Positions 7,709 to 17,168 of a stretch of 30,890 bases of DNA are shown piece by piece. Position numbers and translations under genes: made by a program. Source of the DNA: an uncultured Corynebacterium sp. GTDB taxonomy: Bacteria; Actinomycetota; Actinomycetes; Mycobacteriales; Mycobacteriaceae. The DNA is taken from positions 1 to 30,890 of the forward strand of contig CAMIFC010000023.1 of assembly GCA_946220775.1 (NCBI GenBank). Direction: 5' to 3'. Below the pieces are notes generated by a model, which saw only the letters and a program-made list of their open reading frames with translations, had not been told where the DNA came from and ran no database searches. Numbering within the stretch: the stretch's first letter is position 1; every line of letters starts with the position of its first letter.

Positions 7709-8415
7709 TATGCCTTCACGGGTGCGAGGGTCAGCAAACCACAGCCGTAACCACGCGCGCGACCAATACCATGAATCAAGGTACGGCGAAGCGCATCAGC
7801 ATCTGTCACTTCAAGCACGCCAGTAAAACGAGCCTTCGCGATCCTCACTGGTGGTTTCCTCCGTCCATTGGACTTATCCCGGTGGAAAACATCAATCCAC
7901 CGCTCCACAACCTTCGGTTGTTCAAGCTCCGACCAACGAACACGCTCTTTGTCGTCAACAGGATCATCAAGCCGCGGTGCGAGCGCGAAACCTGCTGATT
8001 CAGCGCGTTTATACAGCCAATCCAATTGGTGGCGCGCCGAAACGTGTGCCTTTACCTTTCCCCGCTTACCCGGCCGAGGTTCCGAATAGGTAGGATTCGC
8101 GACCAGTTCAAAATGCCATCGTTGACCACGCTTAATGTTGCCCAACATTCGAGAATAATCCGCTGTCTGCGCAGGGCGGGTCTCCCAACCTGCCTGTTCA
8201 ACGATCAGTTGACCAGTAGGCTTCTCAGGCCCCACCAAGTACAACACGTGCTCGTGTTCCTTAGGATCCACACGCCACAGCACTCTCCCTTCGGACGCAT
8301 CTAAATCCGGCGGGAACGAACTCAATACTGCCGCGTGCATACTTTGTGGATCTGTCAACAGTTTTCGACCACCGCGACGTTTCGGGTTCAATTGAAGCTT
8401 CGTAAAGGTTGTCAT
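7708..8415 (-). CDS. cas6e: CRISPR RNA endoribonuclease Cas6e (CasE/Cse3)
   Basis: 235-aa type I-E pre-crRNA processing nuclease, which cuts at the base of the repeat hairpin and stays in Cascade. The first ferredoxin-like fold carries DPQSMHAAVLSSFP with His27 at the position of the catalytic His of the family (His20/His26 in studied homologues). WRVDPKEHEHVLYLVGPEKP and the C-terminal glycine-rich loop HGIGRARGYGCGLLTLAPV are diagnostic. The start ATG 8415 overlaps cas5 by 4 nt (ATGA), and the stop overlaps the cas1 start (TAATG). The frame is intact. With only one spacer and a broken effector operon it may process little. Confidence 0.96.
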   Translation of the reverse strand: MTTFTKLQLNPKRRGGRKLLTDPQSMHAAVLSSFPPDLDASEGRVLWRVDPKEHEHVLYLVGPEKPTGQLIVEQAGWETRPAQTADYSRMLGNIKRGQRWHFELVANPTYSEPRPGKRGKVKAHVSARHQLDWLYKRAESAGFALAPRLDDPVDDKERVRWSELEQPKVVERWIDVFHRDKSNGRRKPPVRIAKARFTGVLEVTDADALRRTLIHGIGRARGYGCGLLTLAPVKA

Positions 8416-9134
8416 GCCCGCATCACAGCCTCGAAAAACATATCTCCCTCGGCCAAGCGCTCATCACCGTCAGGATTTGAAAGCTCCGCATCCTCAGCGC
8501 GAATGACTTCCCGCCACCCGTATTCACGCCGCTCAGGATTGAAGCTCAATGGGACATCCTGACGGGGAATGGAACCACTTTCACCCGGGTTGGCGTCCCG
8601 ATAAATAGCAAGGGACACGGTGCGCGGTGATTCTTTACGGTGCGCTGAGGTTGCATGCCACGTGGAATGGGTTCGAAGTGCGGATTCCGCGTCGCCTTCA
8701 ACAACCCCTACCACTAGGCCGGGATGCACGGGACAGGAACGGCGCCCCATGTACAGCGGAAATGCGGGACGGTTGAGCTCGTTGGCGATCGCTTCGAGCA
8801 TCTCCTTATCCTCAGATTCAATCGCAACAACGAAAGCAGCGTCAGACAAAAAGTAGCGAGTCACCAACTGTGCGGAGGCATCCGGTTTCGTCTGCCAGGG
8901 TTGCGCAGTCTGGTAATCTCGAAGCAAACTGCCTGATTGATCCACTCGGATAGCCATTCGTAGTTGCGCAAGGTCTTCAACTGGATCCGTGCGACGACGC
9001 CCTTGAGCTGCAGCGATGAGTCCAACAACGCCGGATTTTGTAGGGGTTGTAGCTGTCGCGCGAATCTTGAACCGAGACTCATCACCCCACGATTGCATGG
9101 GACCTTTCAAAAGGAGGAGCAGAGAGTGAGTCAT
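8412..9134 (-). CDS. cas5: Cascade subunit Cas5e (CasD)
   Basis: 240-aa Cas5 of type I-E. It caps the 5-prime handle of the crRNA in Cascade. The N-terminal LLLLLKGPMQSWGDESRF followed by TATTPTKSGVVGLIAAAQG is the Cas5 signature. LYMGRRSCPVHPGLVVG in the middle and DVPLSFNPERREYGWREVIR near the end also match the family. ATG 9134 overlaps the cas7 stop by one base (TAATG), and its own stop overlaps the cas6e start. The frame is intact. Confidence 0.95.
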   Translation of the reverse strand: MTHSLLLLLKGPMQSWGDESRFKIRATATTPTKSGVVGLIAAAQGRRRTDPVEDLAQLRMAIRVDQSGSLLRDYQTAQPWQTKPDASAQLVTRYFLSDAAFVVAIESEDKEMLEAIANELNRPAFPLYMGRRSCPVHPGLVVGVVEGDAESALRTHSTWHATSAHRKESPRTVSLAIYRDANPGESGSIPRQDVPLSFNPERREYGWREVIRAEDAELSNPDGDERLAEGDMFFEAVMRA

Positions 9135-10277
9135 TATTCATCACCCATGAGCTCGTCGATAGCGCCAGCGAGTTGCTCCTTCAGGTCTGCGAGCGTAACC
9201 TTTTCTGCAATGTCCTCGAAAGGCGTTGCAAGGTCGCCCAGCCCCATGACGAAAGAAGCGCGGGGCTTGAAGCCATACACATTTTCAACGTCACGGGCCT
9301 CCTGAGCTAGTGCTTCCGCACCAACCTCACGGCGCCCCTTCGTCCCGTCAGCCTCAATCGGGCTTTTCAAAAGCATTTACAAGAGAGACCGGGCGAGTAT
9401 CACGCACCACCACGTAGACGAGTTCCGGCAACGTCTGGTTTGCAAAAGTATTGATCTTGCCCGTTGGCATCGAAGCGATGAAAGCCTCAACGAAGTGAGC
9501 TGCGGCTTGTTTTGCGTTTTCTGTGGAGTCCAGATTCTCTGCAAGTCCGTCCAAGTTAACGGTAGCGTACCGATACAAGGTAGAAGACATCATCTGGATC
9601 GTACCGATCATCCCGGCGCCAGTTTCTTCCCCTTCTTCGGCAAGGTCATCCACTGCCGTGAAGTAGTCAAACTCTGGCGCAGATTCGTGAATACCCAACG
9701 CGTGCGCAACCTGAACCGATGCGTCAACATTGTAGGCCGGATCATCGGCGACCATTCGACCAAACATGGCCATATCAACGGAGTGTTCAGTATCTAGAAT
9801 CGCCTTCGCTTCGGCCTTCTTCAGCTTTTCACCATCCCGCTCCAGCAAAACATCCACAACACGGTTGATTTGCTGTTTGCTCAAAAACAGCAAGTATCCC
9901 GATTGCGGGTACAGCACACTGTCATCCTGTGAATCTTCCTCCTTCGCTTTCTTTTGTGCCTGCTTATCTACGGCAACTTTGATTCCGGAGACGTTGAAGA
10001 GTTGTGTTGTGCGATCAATGGCCTCTTCTTGAGCAATACCTCGTTCTTCGAGCTTTCGAGCAATCTTTTCTGGCAAACGCTTCGAGCGGTCGCCGATGTC
10101 ATCTGCACTGAAGTTCTCTTCGAAATAGCGACGAATTGCGCGCTTCCAAGACTGCGAAGACACACGCTGACGTGGGATACCGCCGAATATTGCATTTTTC
10201 GGGGAGCCAGTGTCATCCCGATTAATCAGTGACGGTGGAAGCGACTGCAGAGCATAAATATCGACGATCTTAGACAT
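9134..10277 (-). pseudogene. cas7: cas7 (CasC/Cse4), +1 frameshift near codon 306
   Basis: Backbone subunit of type I-E Cascade. It starts at ATG 10277 (AAGGA 8 nt upstream) with MSKIVDIYALQSLPPSLINR, then DDTGSPKNAIFGGIPRQRVS, the Cas7/DevR-family N-terminus. The first frame ends prematurely (VSLVNAFEKPD, stop at 9354-9356). The second frame, offset by one base, carries IEADGTKGRREVGAEALAQ and PRASFVMGLGDLATPFEDIA to the expected stop at 9134-9136, which overlaps cas5 in TAATG. Removing one C from the CCC run at 9360-9362 joins them as EKPIEADGTKG and gives about 380 aa, the normal size. The frameshift removes the last fifth of the protein. No slippery heptamer is visible at the site, so programmed frameshifting is unlikely. 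Confidence 0.92.
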
Positions 10278-10306
10278 AAGGTGTTCCTTTCGGTTTGCGC
10301 CAGAAA

Positions 10307-10996
10307 TTAGGCATTGTTTTCTTGTGTTTTTTCGGTGTTTACGCGGTCGCGGAATGTTCTCCGTGCAAAATCTCGTCCCCAACGAAGGAGGACACCGTTG
10401 CGCCGGCGGGGATTCTGCAGACTCCGCAGATCTTGCGCGAACTGCCCGTAGTCAAACGAAATCCTCTTTGCGCGTAGAAGAGAAATGAGAGAACGTAGAT
10501 GAATCACTCGAGTGGTTTCATCAAAGGGCATCTGCATCGCATCGAAACGTGGCTTAATTGAATTGGAATCAGATACTGCGTAAAGACGACCACATGCCGA
10601 TGCGAATGATCGTTCGGGATCATGGACTTCCTGCTGTGCACTCTGCATGTGCAGCGCAAACAGTGTAAGCGCATGGAAGACAGCCTGCTCAGACGGAGTT
10701 GCCTTGTCTGTGTTACCGGATTCTTGATCACTCAGCGGGAAAACGAGTGATAGAAGGACACGTTCCAACGCGAGCGGGTGTTTTTCAAAATTTAGGCTTC
10801 CAGTCTTTCGAAGTTCCGCCAACGTACGTCGTGCGTTAGCTCCTTCCGTATTTTTCGTGTTGTTTAGATAGTTTCTTTGGAGAGCTTCCACGGTTCGGGT
10901 CACCGCAAGTTTCAAATTGGGCCGTTTCCCAACACCGGCGGCCTCTGTTGAGGTTGCCACAGATGTAGAGAGCAGCTTCGATGATTGTTCACCCAT
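10307..10996 (-). CDS. cse2: Cascade small subunit Cse2 (CasB)
   Basis: 229-aa all-helical small subunit of type I-E Cascade, which as a dimer stabilises the displaced strand of the target. Recognisable regions are ARRTLAELRKTGSLNFEKHP, ALHMQSAQQEVHDPERSFA, VIHLRSLISLLRAKRISFDY and the C-terminal RRNGVLLRWGRDFARRTF. A strong Shine-Dalgarno (AAGGAGG) lies 5 nt before ATG 10996, and only 11 nt separate it from the cse1 stop. The 29-nt gap to cas7 contains its ribosome binding site. The frame is intact. Confidence 0.95.
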   Translation of the reverse strand: MGEQSSKLLSTSVATSTEAAGVGKRPNLKLAVTRTVEALQRNYLNNTKNTEGANARRTLAELRKTGSLNFEKHPLALERVLLSLVFPLSDQESGNTDKATPSEQAVFHALTLFALHMQSAQQEVHDPERSFASACGRLYAVSDSNSIKPRFDAMQMPFDETTRVIHLRSLISLLRAKRISFDYGQFAQDLRSLQNPRRRNGVLLRWGRDFARRTFRDRVNTEKTQENNA

Positions 10997-11007
10997 ATTT
11001 CCTCCTT

Positions 11008-12720
11008 CTACGCTAGGCTTTCGAGTTTCTGACTTGTTTCTCCATGTCGGATAATAAGTTGATCCTTCTCTGCCAGCGGGAGCTCTTTACTGAGCTTGTT
11101 CTTGAACTGTTGAAACAGCGATCCGGCATTAACAATTTGAGAATTGTTTCCGTCTTCCCTAAGCCGACCAATCAGCGCCTTCTGTCCTGCGCCATTCAGC
11201 AACTCCTGAGCAATTTCCACCGCGGTGTTCTTAACAGTATTTTGCCAGTGAATAACCTCGGCCTCCATTTTCTGCGGCTGGAGCCTGCGCATCCAACCAA
11301 AAAATTTCGGCTCCAACAGGGCAAACAGCTGCTCAGCGGCATCGACACCAAATTCATACTCGGCTCCAGCAGCAACATGTAGGTTGCCAGCAAAAACGCC
11401 GAGAGCTTTTGCCGCCTCTCCTGTGACTGCTGCAGAGTTTCTGACATCGTTACGAATCGCACGACCCCACTTATTGTTTTTCAGCATGTCCAAGGGCATT
11501 CCAACAGACGAACTCACAGTGGTTCCGTATGTAGAATTCTGTGAGCCATAAGACATTGACACAATCTGAAGATCCAGCACCTCCTCTCGATCAATAACCC
11601 TCGCAAGATTCTCTAGGTTGAGTGGTCGCTTTGGAGGCAATAGTTTCGAGTCGAATCCAGGATCTCCTTCAACTGCAATCAACGCATCGAGAGATCGCCA
11701 GATCATTCGTTGCGTATCATACGGTCGTGGATAATAGGCAGGAGAATCCTTTTTGGACTGGTTGGGACTATAGCGATAAGGCGTCATCGGATCCCCAAAG
11801 ACATTCTTTCCAGCATCAGGAATTCGGTCACCATTTCCAACAAGTACCGCAGTAACCAGTTCCCCATCATGAAACAGCAAAGCACGGCGTGACTGCCACG
11901 TCGCTAGATCAGCCGGACCTTTAGGGAGGGTTACAGAATCCCCCGGCTTAGCTACGTTGAGTTCTTGAGGCGCGGCAGTATCAGGATCGCGTTCCCAGAC
12001 TGGCCGATCTGATTCTGTCCCTTGCGAGATGCAAGTCGGCGTGGAGTTGAGCAAAAGGGTCTCCAACAATGTTCTTCCTCGCACAACGGTCCCGCCAGTT
12101 CTTCCCGCCCATCCCGTACCGATGGGGTACCCCCTACCACCCTTGACTCGCGGGTCACCAACTAAACCTGACTTGATCCCGGAATAGTCGTAGGCCTGCA
12201 CATGAACCAGCCATCGCGCTGCTTCGTCAAACTCTAACGTCTCACGTCCAGGTCCAGTTCGCATCGTGAAGTAATCATCTTCAGCTTCAGGGATAATGCG
12301 ACTGACTTTTGCCGTCGTGTTTTTTGACGTGTGCAGCCCAGCTACCTGCATGAACGGCTGATCAGGATCCAAAAGATCAAATCTGTACTTCCACGTGTCG
12401 AGATATTCGAGGGCGACGCTATCCACGTTTGTTTCCAGAAGCTCTTCTCGCTTCCTCAAGAATCATTCGTCCCACTCAAAGTTCTCTTGAGCACGACGAG
12501 AGTGAAGTTTCGGCGCCAAATCGTGGAAGTGCGCACGCCAAAATATCGCCAAAAGCACTCGCAGTACCGCGTAGTCTTGAGTCGGAGAATCTCCAACGAT
12601 CGCAAGCGGACGTGCAGAGCCGTCAAAAACCTGTCGAATACTTAACTTCTGAGTGCCATCGTCGGTTCGACAAATGATCCACGGCTCTCCGATGAGGTTG
12701 AATGACTTCACCTGTCCCAT
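11008..12720 (-). pseudogene. cse1: cse1 (CasA/Cas8e), interrupted by in-frame TGA at codon 86
   Basis: Large subunit of type I-E Cascade, which recognises the PAM and recruits Cas3. It starts at ATG 12720 after AAAGGAG with MGQVKSFNLIGEPWIICRTD, the family start (F-L-x-x-PW-I). After RAQENFEWDE the frame meets TGA at 12463-12465, then continues FLRKREELLETNVDSVALEY and LDTWKYRFDLLDPDQPFMQV, exactly what Cse1 has at this point. A Trp is commonly found in the position of the stop (FEWDEWFL..), so TGG to TGA is the likely change. The rest is open to 11008, for a total of 570 codons, normal for the family. Restart at the TTG at 12459 would lack the first 87 residues. Confidence 0.93.
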
Positions 12721-12757
12721 GAATCCACTCCTTTCTTTTCATTCATGATCGCTCCAT

Positions 12758-12787
12758 AAACACCCCAGTGTTACACCTGGAATGTTT
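12758..12787 (-). terminator. Hairpin between cas3 and cse1 (possible attenuator)
   Basis: On the minus strand an 11-bp stem (AAACATTCCAG with CTGGGGTGTTT, two G-U pairs) encloses an 8-nt loop. It begins inside the cas3 stop codon and ends 37 nt before the cse1 ATG. There is no long U-tract, so a partial terminator or RNA-processing/stability element separating cas3 from the Cascade genes is more likely than a full terminator. Confidence 0.45.
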
Positions 12788-15596
12788 AATTTACTTCTCC
12801 ACCCGGACACGAGCCCGCCGTATCGAACATAGGTTCGAGGCCATATTCGCTACTATACCGAACCACCCATCGCCCTAAACCACATTTGCCTTGATCATCA
12901 AGGACAAGAGCCAACTGTCCTTTGAGCAGGAAATGCTCCTGCCATGCTGGAGGAGTCGATTCCTCCAGGGCAGACACAACTGCATCAAAATCAGAGTCAA
13001 AGCGAGTCATGCGTGCGGGCAATCGCACAGTGCTCATCGCGAGGCGTCTTGCTTGGCTCCCCGTCAAATTGTCTCCATGGTGGATCTCCGAAAATCCGTC
13101 CCCTAACGGTCGATACCCATTCGTAGTTTCCATAATTGGGATGACCTCTACAGTTGGTTCGCTATCTCGAACCTGAGCAGCACCACGCTCTTCATCTCCA
13201 AGTGAATCTACCGCTGCAACGTCTCCAAATAATTCTTCTAACTCACTGGCAGCAAAAGCTGAATTAATTCGATAGGTTTTCGACCGATGATGAGCCCTGT
13301 TGATTCGTTCTTGGCTCTCACTTTCTGCGACTGTCCAAGATTTTTCCCACTCATCCGGGATTTCCACATCATCGGCGTAGGCTTTTGCAACAAGACTGGC
13401 AATGTCATCCGGACGTTTAAATCGCTCCGGCAGGTGGAGCAGTGTCGCTAGAAGGATCTTTGGGTCATAAATGGCCATCGCACCGCCATCTAGTTCAGGT
13501 GATGGGCCCTGATCAACGATGCCTCGCACATAAACTTGTGGATCTTGAACTCTCTTGGGCCGATCTGATTCAGGACGCTCGTGCCTGTGAACGCGGCCTA
13601 TTCGTTGGATGATCAGGTCCATTGGAGCAATGTCTGTCACCAGAACGTCCGCGTCAATGTCCAGTGATTGCTCGGCAACCTGGGTGGCGACTACGATTTT
13701 TCGTTCTGGTCGCCCGTCCCCTCTCCGAGCCTCTGGCCCTAGCTCTTTTCGTAGTTGATCTTCTCGCTCGGAGCGCTCCCAGGCCATAAAGCCTGCGTGG
13801 TGCAGCTCAGTTTCCCCCGGGTAAATTCCCGCGAGGTGCCGGTACGCATCCTGAGCTCGTGCGATGGTGTTGCAAATAACAAGCGCGCAGCCACCATCGA
13901 CCAGAAGTTCTTCCAGTACAGCCTACAGCTCCGCAATAGAATCACCGATCGTAGAGATGGAGGCGTCGAGATTCGTTGGCGATATTTCCGGTTCAAAAAC
14001 TTGATCATCTTCCTCCGTAACCACCGTGATCCGCGGATAAACATCAGAATCGGCTTCAAGCGGCCGCCCCGAGTAAGCTTCCGCTAGTTCACTGCGTTGC
14101 TTCTCCGGCAGTGTTGCTGTCATGACGATGACCGTGGCACCGTAATACGCCAGCCACTCAAGTGTGGTCTTAAGGTAATCCGAAGTGTAAGCGTCGTAGG
14201 AATGCACCTCATCAAAAATGATGATTTTTCCGGCTAATGCGAGGTGACGGAGCATTGAATACCGCTGTTGCAACGCCATCATAAGAACCTGGTCTACGGT
14301 TCCGACGACAATATTGGACAGCAAGCCACGTCGCCTACCGCTCATCCATTGGCTTGCAAAAACACGCCCATCTGTGCCCCCTCGATCGTCTTCTTCAATA
14401 TCGCGATATCGTAGTGCTTGATACGGATCGGCGAGCTGATTCTTGGAATGCGCGAGATACATTGAAGCCACGGACTCATCTGTCGTTCGATCGGCCCAAT
14501 CAATCGTGCGTTGAAGCAGGCCATTTGCTGTCGCCATTGTTGGCGCAGCGAAGTATATTCCCTGGTGTTTACCTGACCTGCCAATTACCTGCGCCGCTGC
14601 GAGGGCGGCTTCGGTCTTTCCCACCCCGGTCTCGGCTTCCAAAATGAATAGTGCTGGCTCCTCAACTCTTCCTGCGGCCTCAACCATTGTCTGTTGAACG
14701 CTTCGGGGAGAGTATCCACTGGGCCAGCCAAAGGCGTCTTGAAAGAACTGTTTTATGTCCTCTCCAGGAGAGGATGGCAGCCAAGGCGCAGTAAGATCCG
14801 TATGCTCCATACCGAATTCTAGGCGCTGAGGCAAAGGCTTCACGACCATAGGAAAAGCGTCACTGTTAGATCCAATCCAGTCTGCAAACACAACGATCCC
14901 AGTGAGAAGTTGTAGTTGGGGAGCCCTCGGACGGTTCAGTTTTCGAAGAACTGGATGAATATCTAACACATCAGTGAACCCGTCGATCAGTTCCCCATGA
15001 ACACCCACCCACACGGGTTCATATTCTTCCAGTACGGCTGCAATGTTCTCTTTGTTTCCTTTGAACGTGGTTCCGTGGTGCGCTTCCAAGACAGCCGATA
15101 ACCGTTCAAGTTTGCTATGTGTACCAAAGTGAGTCTTTAGCCACCTCTTGAAGATCTCCGCCGAAACTGCACTATGGGGAAAAGCTTGATTACTATGTTC
15201 ATTTCGGTGCAACTGTAGTGGAAGTCCCGCGTCCCCCACTGCCGCAACGATGTGTTCAAAACCGACTCGATGTTCGATCTGCCGTTGGAATGGTCGAATC
15301 GCCTTTCCTACGTCGTGAATACCTGCCAGCCAAATAGCTAATCGTCGGAGCTCCTCAACCGAAATACCTAGTTTCCCTGCAAGATGCTCCTTGACCTGCA
15401 TCGATACCCATCGGTCGAAAACTTCAAGAGCTGCAGCTGCAACATCTGCGAGGTGCTGCGGCAGATTCAAATAGCCGGTTTCATCTCCGGATTTAGCCCA
15501 TAAAGCACGAGCCTGCGGACTGACCTCTTGCAACCAGTTTTCAAGTTCCTCTTGTAGCCCATCTCGAGACGGTGAGAAGCTCTGTTTCGTTGGCAT
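12786..15596 (-). pseudogene. cas3: cas3 (type I-E helicase-nuclease), interrupted by in-frame TAG at codon 558
   Basis: Cas3 unwinds and degrades DNA bound by Cascade. From ATG 15596 the HD nuclease domain shows His48, H94-D95 in GIHDVGKAIRPF, EAHHG (about 172-175) and FADWIGS (about 238-244). The helicase follows with Walker A ETGVGKT (322-328), DEVH (462-465) and TATLP (493-497). After GDSIAEL a TAG (13923-13925) stops the frame, and the same frame continues AVLEELLVDGGCALVICNTI, ATQVAEQSLDIDADVLVTD and motif VI QRIGRVHRH (about 664-672) to 12786. The full length would be 936 codons, normal for I-E Cas3. A CAG to TAG change would explain it. The truncated product keeps the HD domain and the first RecA-like domain but loses the second, so it should not translocate. 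Confidence 0.93.
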
Positions 15597-15600
15597 TTTA

Positions 15601-15655
15601 GTGTCCTGACATCGGAGGATTATCTATTCTTAATAGTAATCTATTCTACGGACAC
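15601..15655 (-). promoter_or_regulatory. Putative cas operon promoter region with direct and inverted repeats
   Basis: Just upstream of cas3 is an A+T-rich stretch containing two 11-bp near-identical direct repeats (TTATCTATTCT at 15620-15630 and TAATCTATTCT at 15637-15647 on the plus strand, 17-bp period). They are enclosed by an inverted pair GTGTCC (15601-15606) and GGACAC (15650-15655). On the minus strand the repeats supply possible -10 boxes (TAGAAT, GATAAT). AGGA 7 nt before ATG 15596 is the likely ribosome binding site. The repeats could bind a regulator; none is identified. Confidence 0.45.
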
Positions 15656-15858
15656 AGCTGCCTCTCGAGGATGGAAATGAACATTTCTTAGTCACGTCAA
15701 ACCTGTGTCGCAATCTTGTCACTTGATGCGCATCTTCTGTGCTTGCCTCAAAACGCCGCACGCATTATTCCCCAAACGCCCAAATGTCGCCTCAGGCGGC
15801 GCCCCACTTTCATTTCAGGACCCCACCCCCCACCACCGCGGCTTCGACCTAGAACAGC

Positions 15859-15881
15859 AAAAAGACCGCCCGCAGGCGGCC
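15859..15881 (-). terminator. Rho-independent terminator after the acetyltransferase pair
   Basis: On the minus strand GGCCGCC and GGCGGTC pair around a 4-nt loop and are followed by TTTTT (15859-15863). It lies 58 nt past the stop of the gene ending at 15939 and separates that operon from the cas promoter. No gene is seen in 15656-15858. Confidence 0.75.
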
Positions 15882-15938
15882 TCCAGATGCTCAGATGCTA
15901 GCAGCTACTCCAATTGCCACTTCACCACGTCGTCGCCG

Positions 15939-16400
15939 CTACTTCGACGCTGGCTGCCCCTTCTTCCAGTCCTCGCGCTTGTCCGGGTCTTCCTCATTGG
16001 CCTCCGCAGCCTTGAGGTCCTCTGCAACGAGCTCGCGGTCGGCCTCCGTGGCCTCGCGGAATTTCAGGCCGGTTTCCTTCCACTTCTCGCCGTCCTCTTG
16101 TAGGAACTTCACGTAGATCGGGCAGATCGGGACGACAACCTTGCCGTACTCCTGCGTCTTCTTCAACGACTCTTCAACCAGGATGCGACCAATGCCGCGC
16201 CCCTTGAACTTGTCGGCGATCTCCGAGTGATAGAAGATTCGCTCGCCGTTGTGGTCCTTGAAGTAGGCACGGCCTGCGAGCGTGCGATCGCCTTCGCCCT
16301 TGTAACCCAAATCCTTGACCAGTAGTCGGAACACTGTTTTATCTGTCGACAGCTTGACGTCCATCGTCGAGCCGCCCTTGCCAATAATGTTTTCAGTCAT
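15939..16400 (-). CDS. GNAT-type N-acetyltransferase domain protein (NATD1-like)
   Basis: About 153 aa from ATG 16400 (MTENIIGKGGSTMDVKLSTD), preceded by AGGGA. A longer frame starts 21 codons earlier but has no better ribosome site. The region IFYHSEIADKFKGRGIGRIL then VEESLKKTQEYGKVVVPICP contains the acetyl-CoA pyrophosphate loop (GRGIGR) and the VPICP strand typical of the short GCN5-related NATD1 family. The C-terminus is acidic then basic (EANEEDPDKREDWKKGQPASK). It is the second gene of a pair with a paralog 89 nt upstream. The substrate is unknown; small NATD1 proteins often lack a defined acceptor. Confidence 0.82.
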   Translation of the reverse strand: MTENIIGKGGSTMDVKLSTDKTVFRLLVKDLGYKGEGDRTLAGRAYFKDHNGERIFYHSEIADKFKGRGIGRILVEESLKKTQEYGKVVVPICPIYVKFLQEDGEKWKETGLKFREATEADRELVAEDLKAAEANEEDPDKREDWKKGQPASK

Positions 16401-16489
16401 GGTTCCCTGCTTACCCGCGAAGTCTGAGCCGTGCCAGAACGTGTGCCACTCATCACCCGTCAAGTAGCTGGCAAACTTGCCAGAAATTA

Positions 16490-16957
16490 TTACTTCAACC
16501 GCGACCGCAATTCCTGCAAGTCCGCAGGTCGAACGGCCCGAAACTCTAGTCCCTTAGCCTTCCAGTCATCGCCATCTTCGTCCAGGATTTTCTTAAACAG
16601 CGGGCAGATTGGAACGACAGTCAGCCCATCCTCAATCGTTTTTTCCAAAGCATTTTCGACGACAACCCGGCCCAACCCTTTGCCACCGAACGCGTCATCA
16701 ACCTCGGTGTGATAAAAGACTCGCTCGTTTAGCGCACCGTCAGAATCACCGTTCGCGGCGCGATCGTAGAAGAACGCCTGGCCGGCCAACTCGCGGTCCG
16801 CGCCAGCGTCACCGGCAGCATCACCGCCAGCCCCAGCGTCACCGGCAGTGCCCGCGCCATCCACGCCACCATGCACGTAAATCCCGAACGCCTCGCCACT
16901 TGGTACGAGCTCCACGTCGACTGTGAGCCCGCTCTTCGTTTTAATATTCGTCGTCAT
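16490..16957 (-). CDS. GNAT-type N-acetyltransferase domain protein, paralog with Gly/Ala insertion
   Basis: 155 aa from ATG 16957 (AAGGA 8 nt upstream). It shares with the downstream gene the blocks RVFYHTEVDDAFGGKGLGRV, VVENALEKTIEDGLTVVPIC and LEDGDDWKAKGLEFR-like C-terminal sequence, so it is a NATD1-type acetyltransferase domain protein and a tandem duplicate. The pyrophosphate loop reads GKGLGR. Between the first and second strands it has an extra Gly/Ala/Asp-rich stretch (about residues 30-55) coded by short DNA repeats, absent from the paralog. The stretch 16958-17168 upstream holds only GC-rich and short tandem sequence with no gene. Confidence 0.8.
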   Translation of the reverse strand: MTTNIKTKSGLTVDVELVPSGEAFGIYVHGGVDGAGTAGDAGAGGDAAGDAGADRELAGQAFFYDRAANGDSDGALNERVFYHTEVDDAFGGKGLGRVVVENALEKTIEDGLTVVPICPLFKKILDEDGDDWKAKGLEFRAVRPADLQELRSRLK

Positions 16958-17168
16958 TGTTCTTGTCCTTTCTGTTGTCCTTCGTCATTTCCGTTTTCAT
17001 CATTTCCGTTTTCCTCGCCCGCTGTCGCGGCCCGCTGTTACGCGCGCGGCGCCACCGTCACGACCTCAGCGCGTCACTCCGTCCAGCTCCGTCCAGCTCC
17101 GTCACGTACCCGATCCCGGCGTACGCAGCACTAGCCTCGCGGCACATTCCCGGCGCGCGCTTCGTGAC

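Noticed and set aside
9354..9370. Programmed ribosomal frameshift in cas7
   Set aside because: No slippery heptamer or downstream structure evident at the joint, and three other cas genes are also broken; mutation is simpler.
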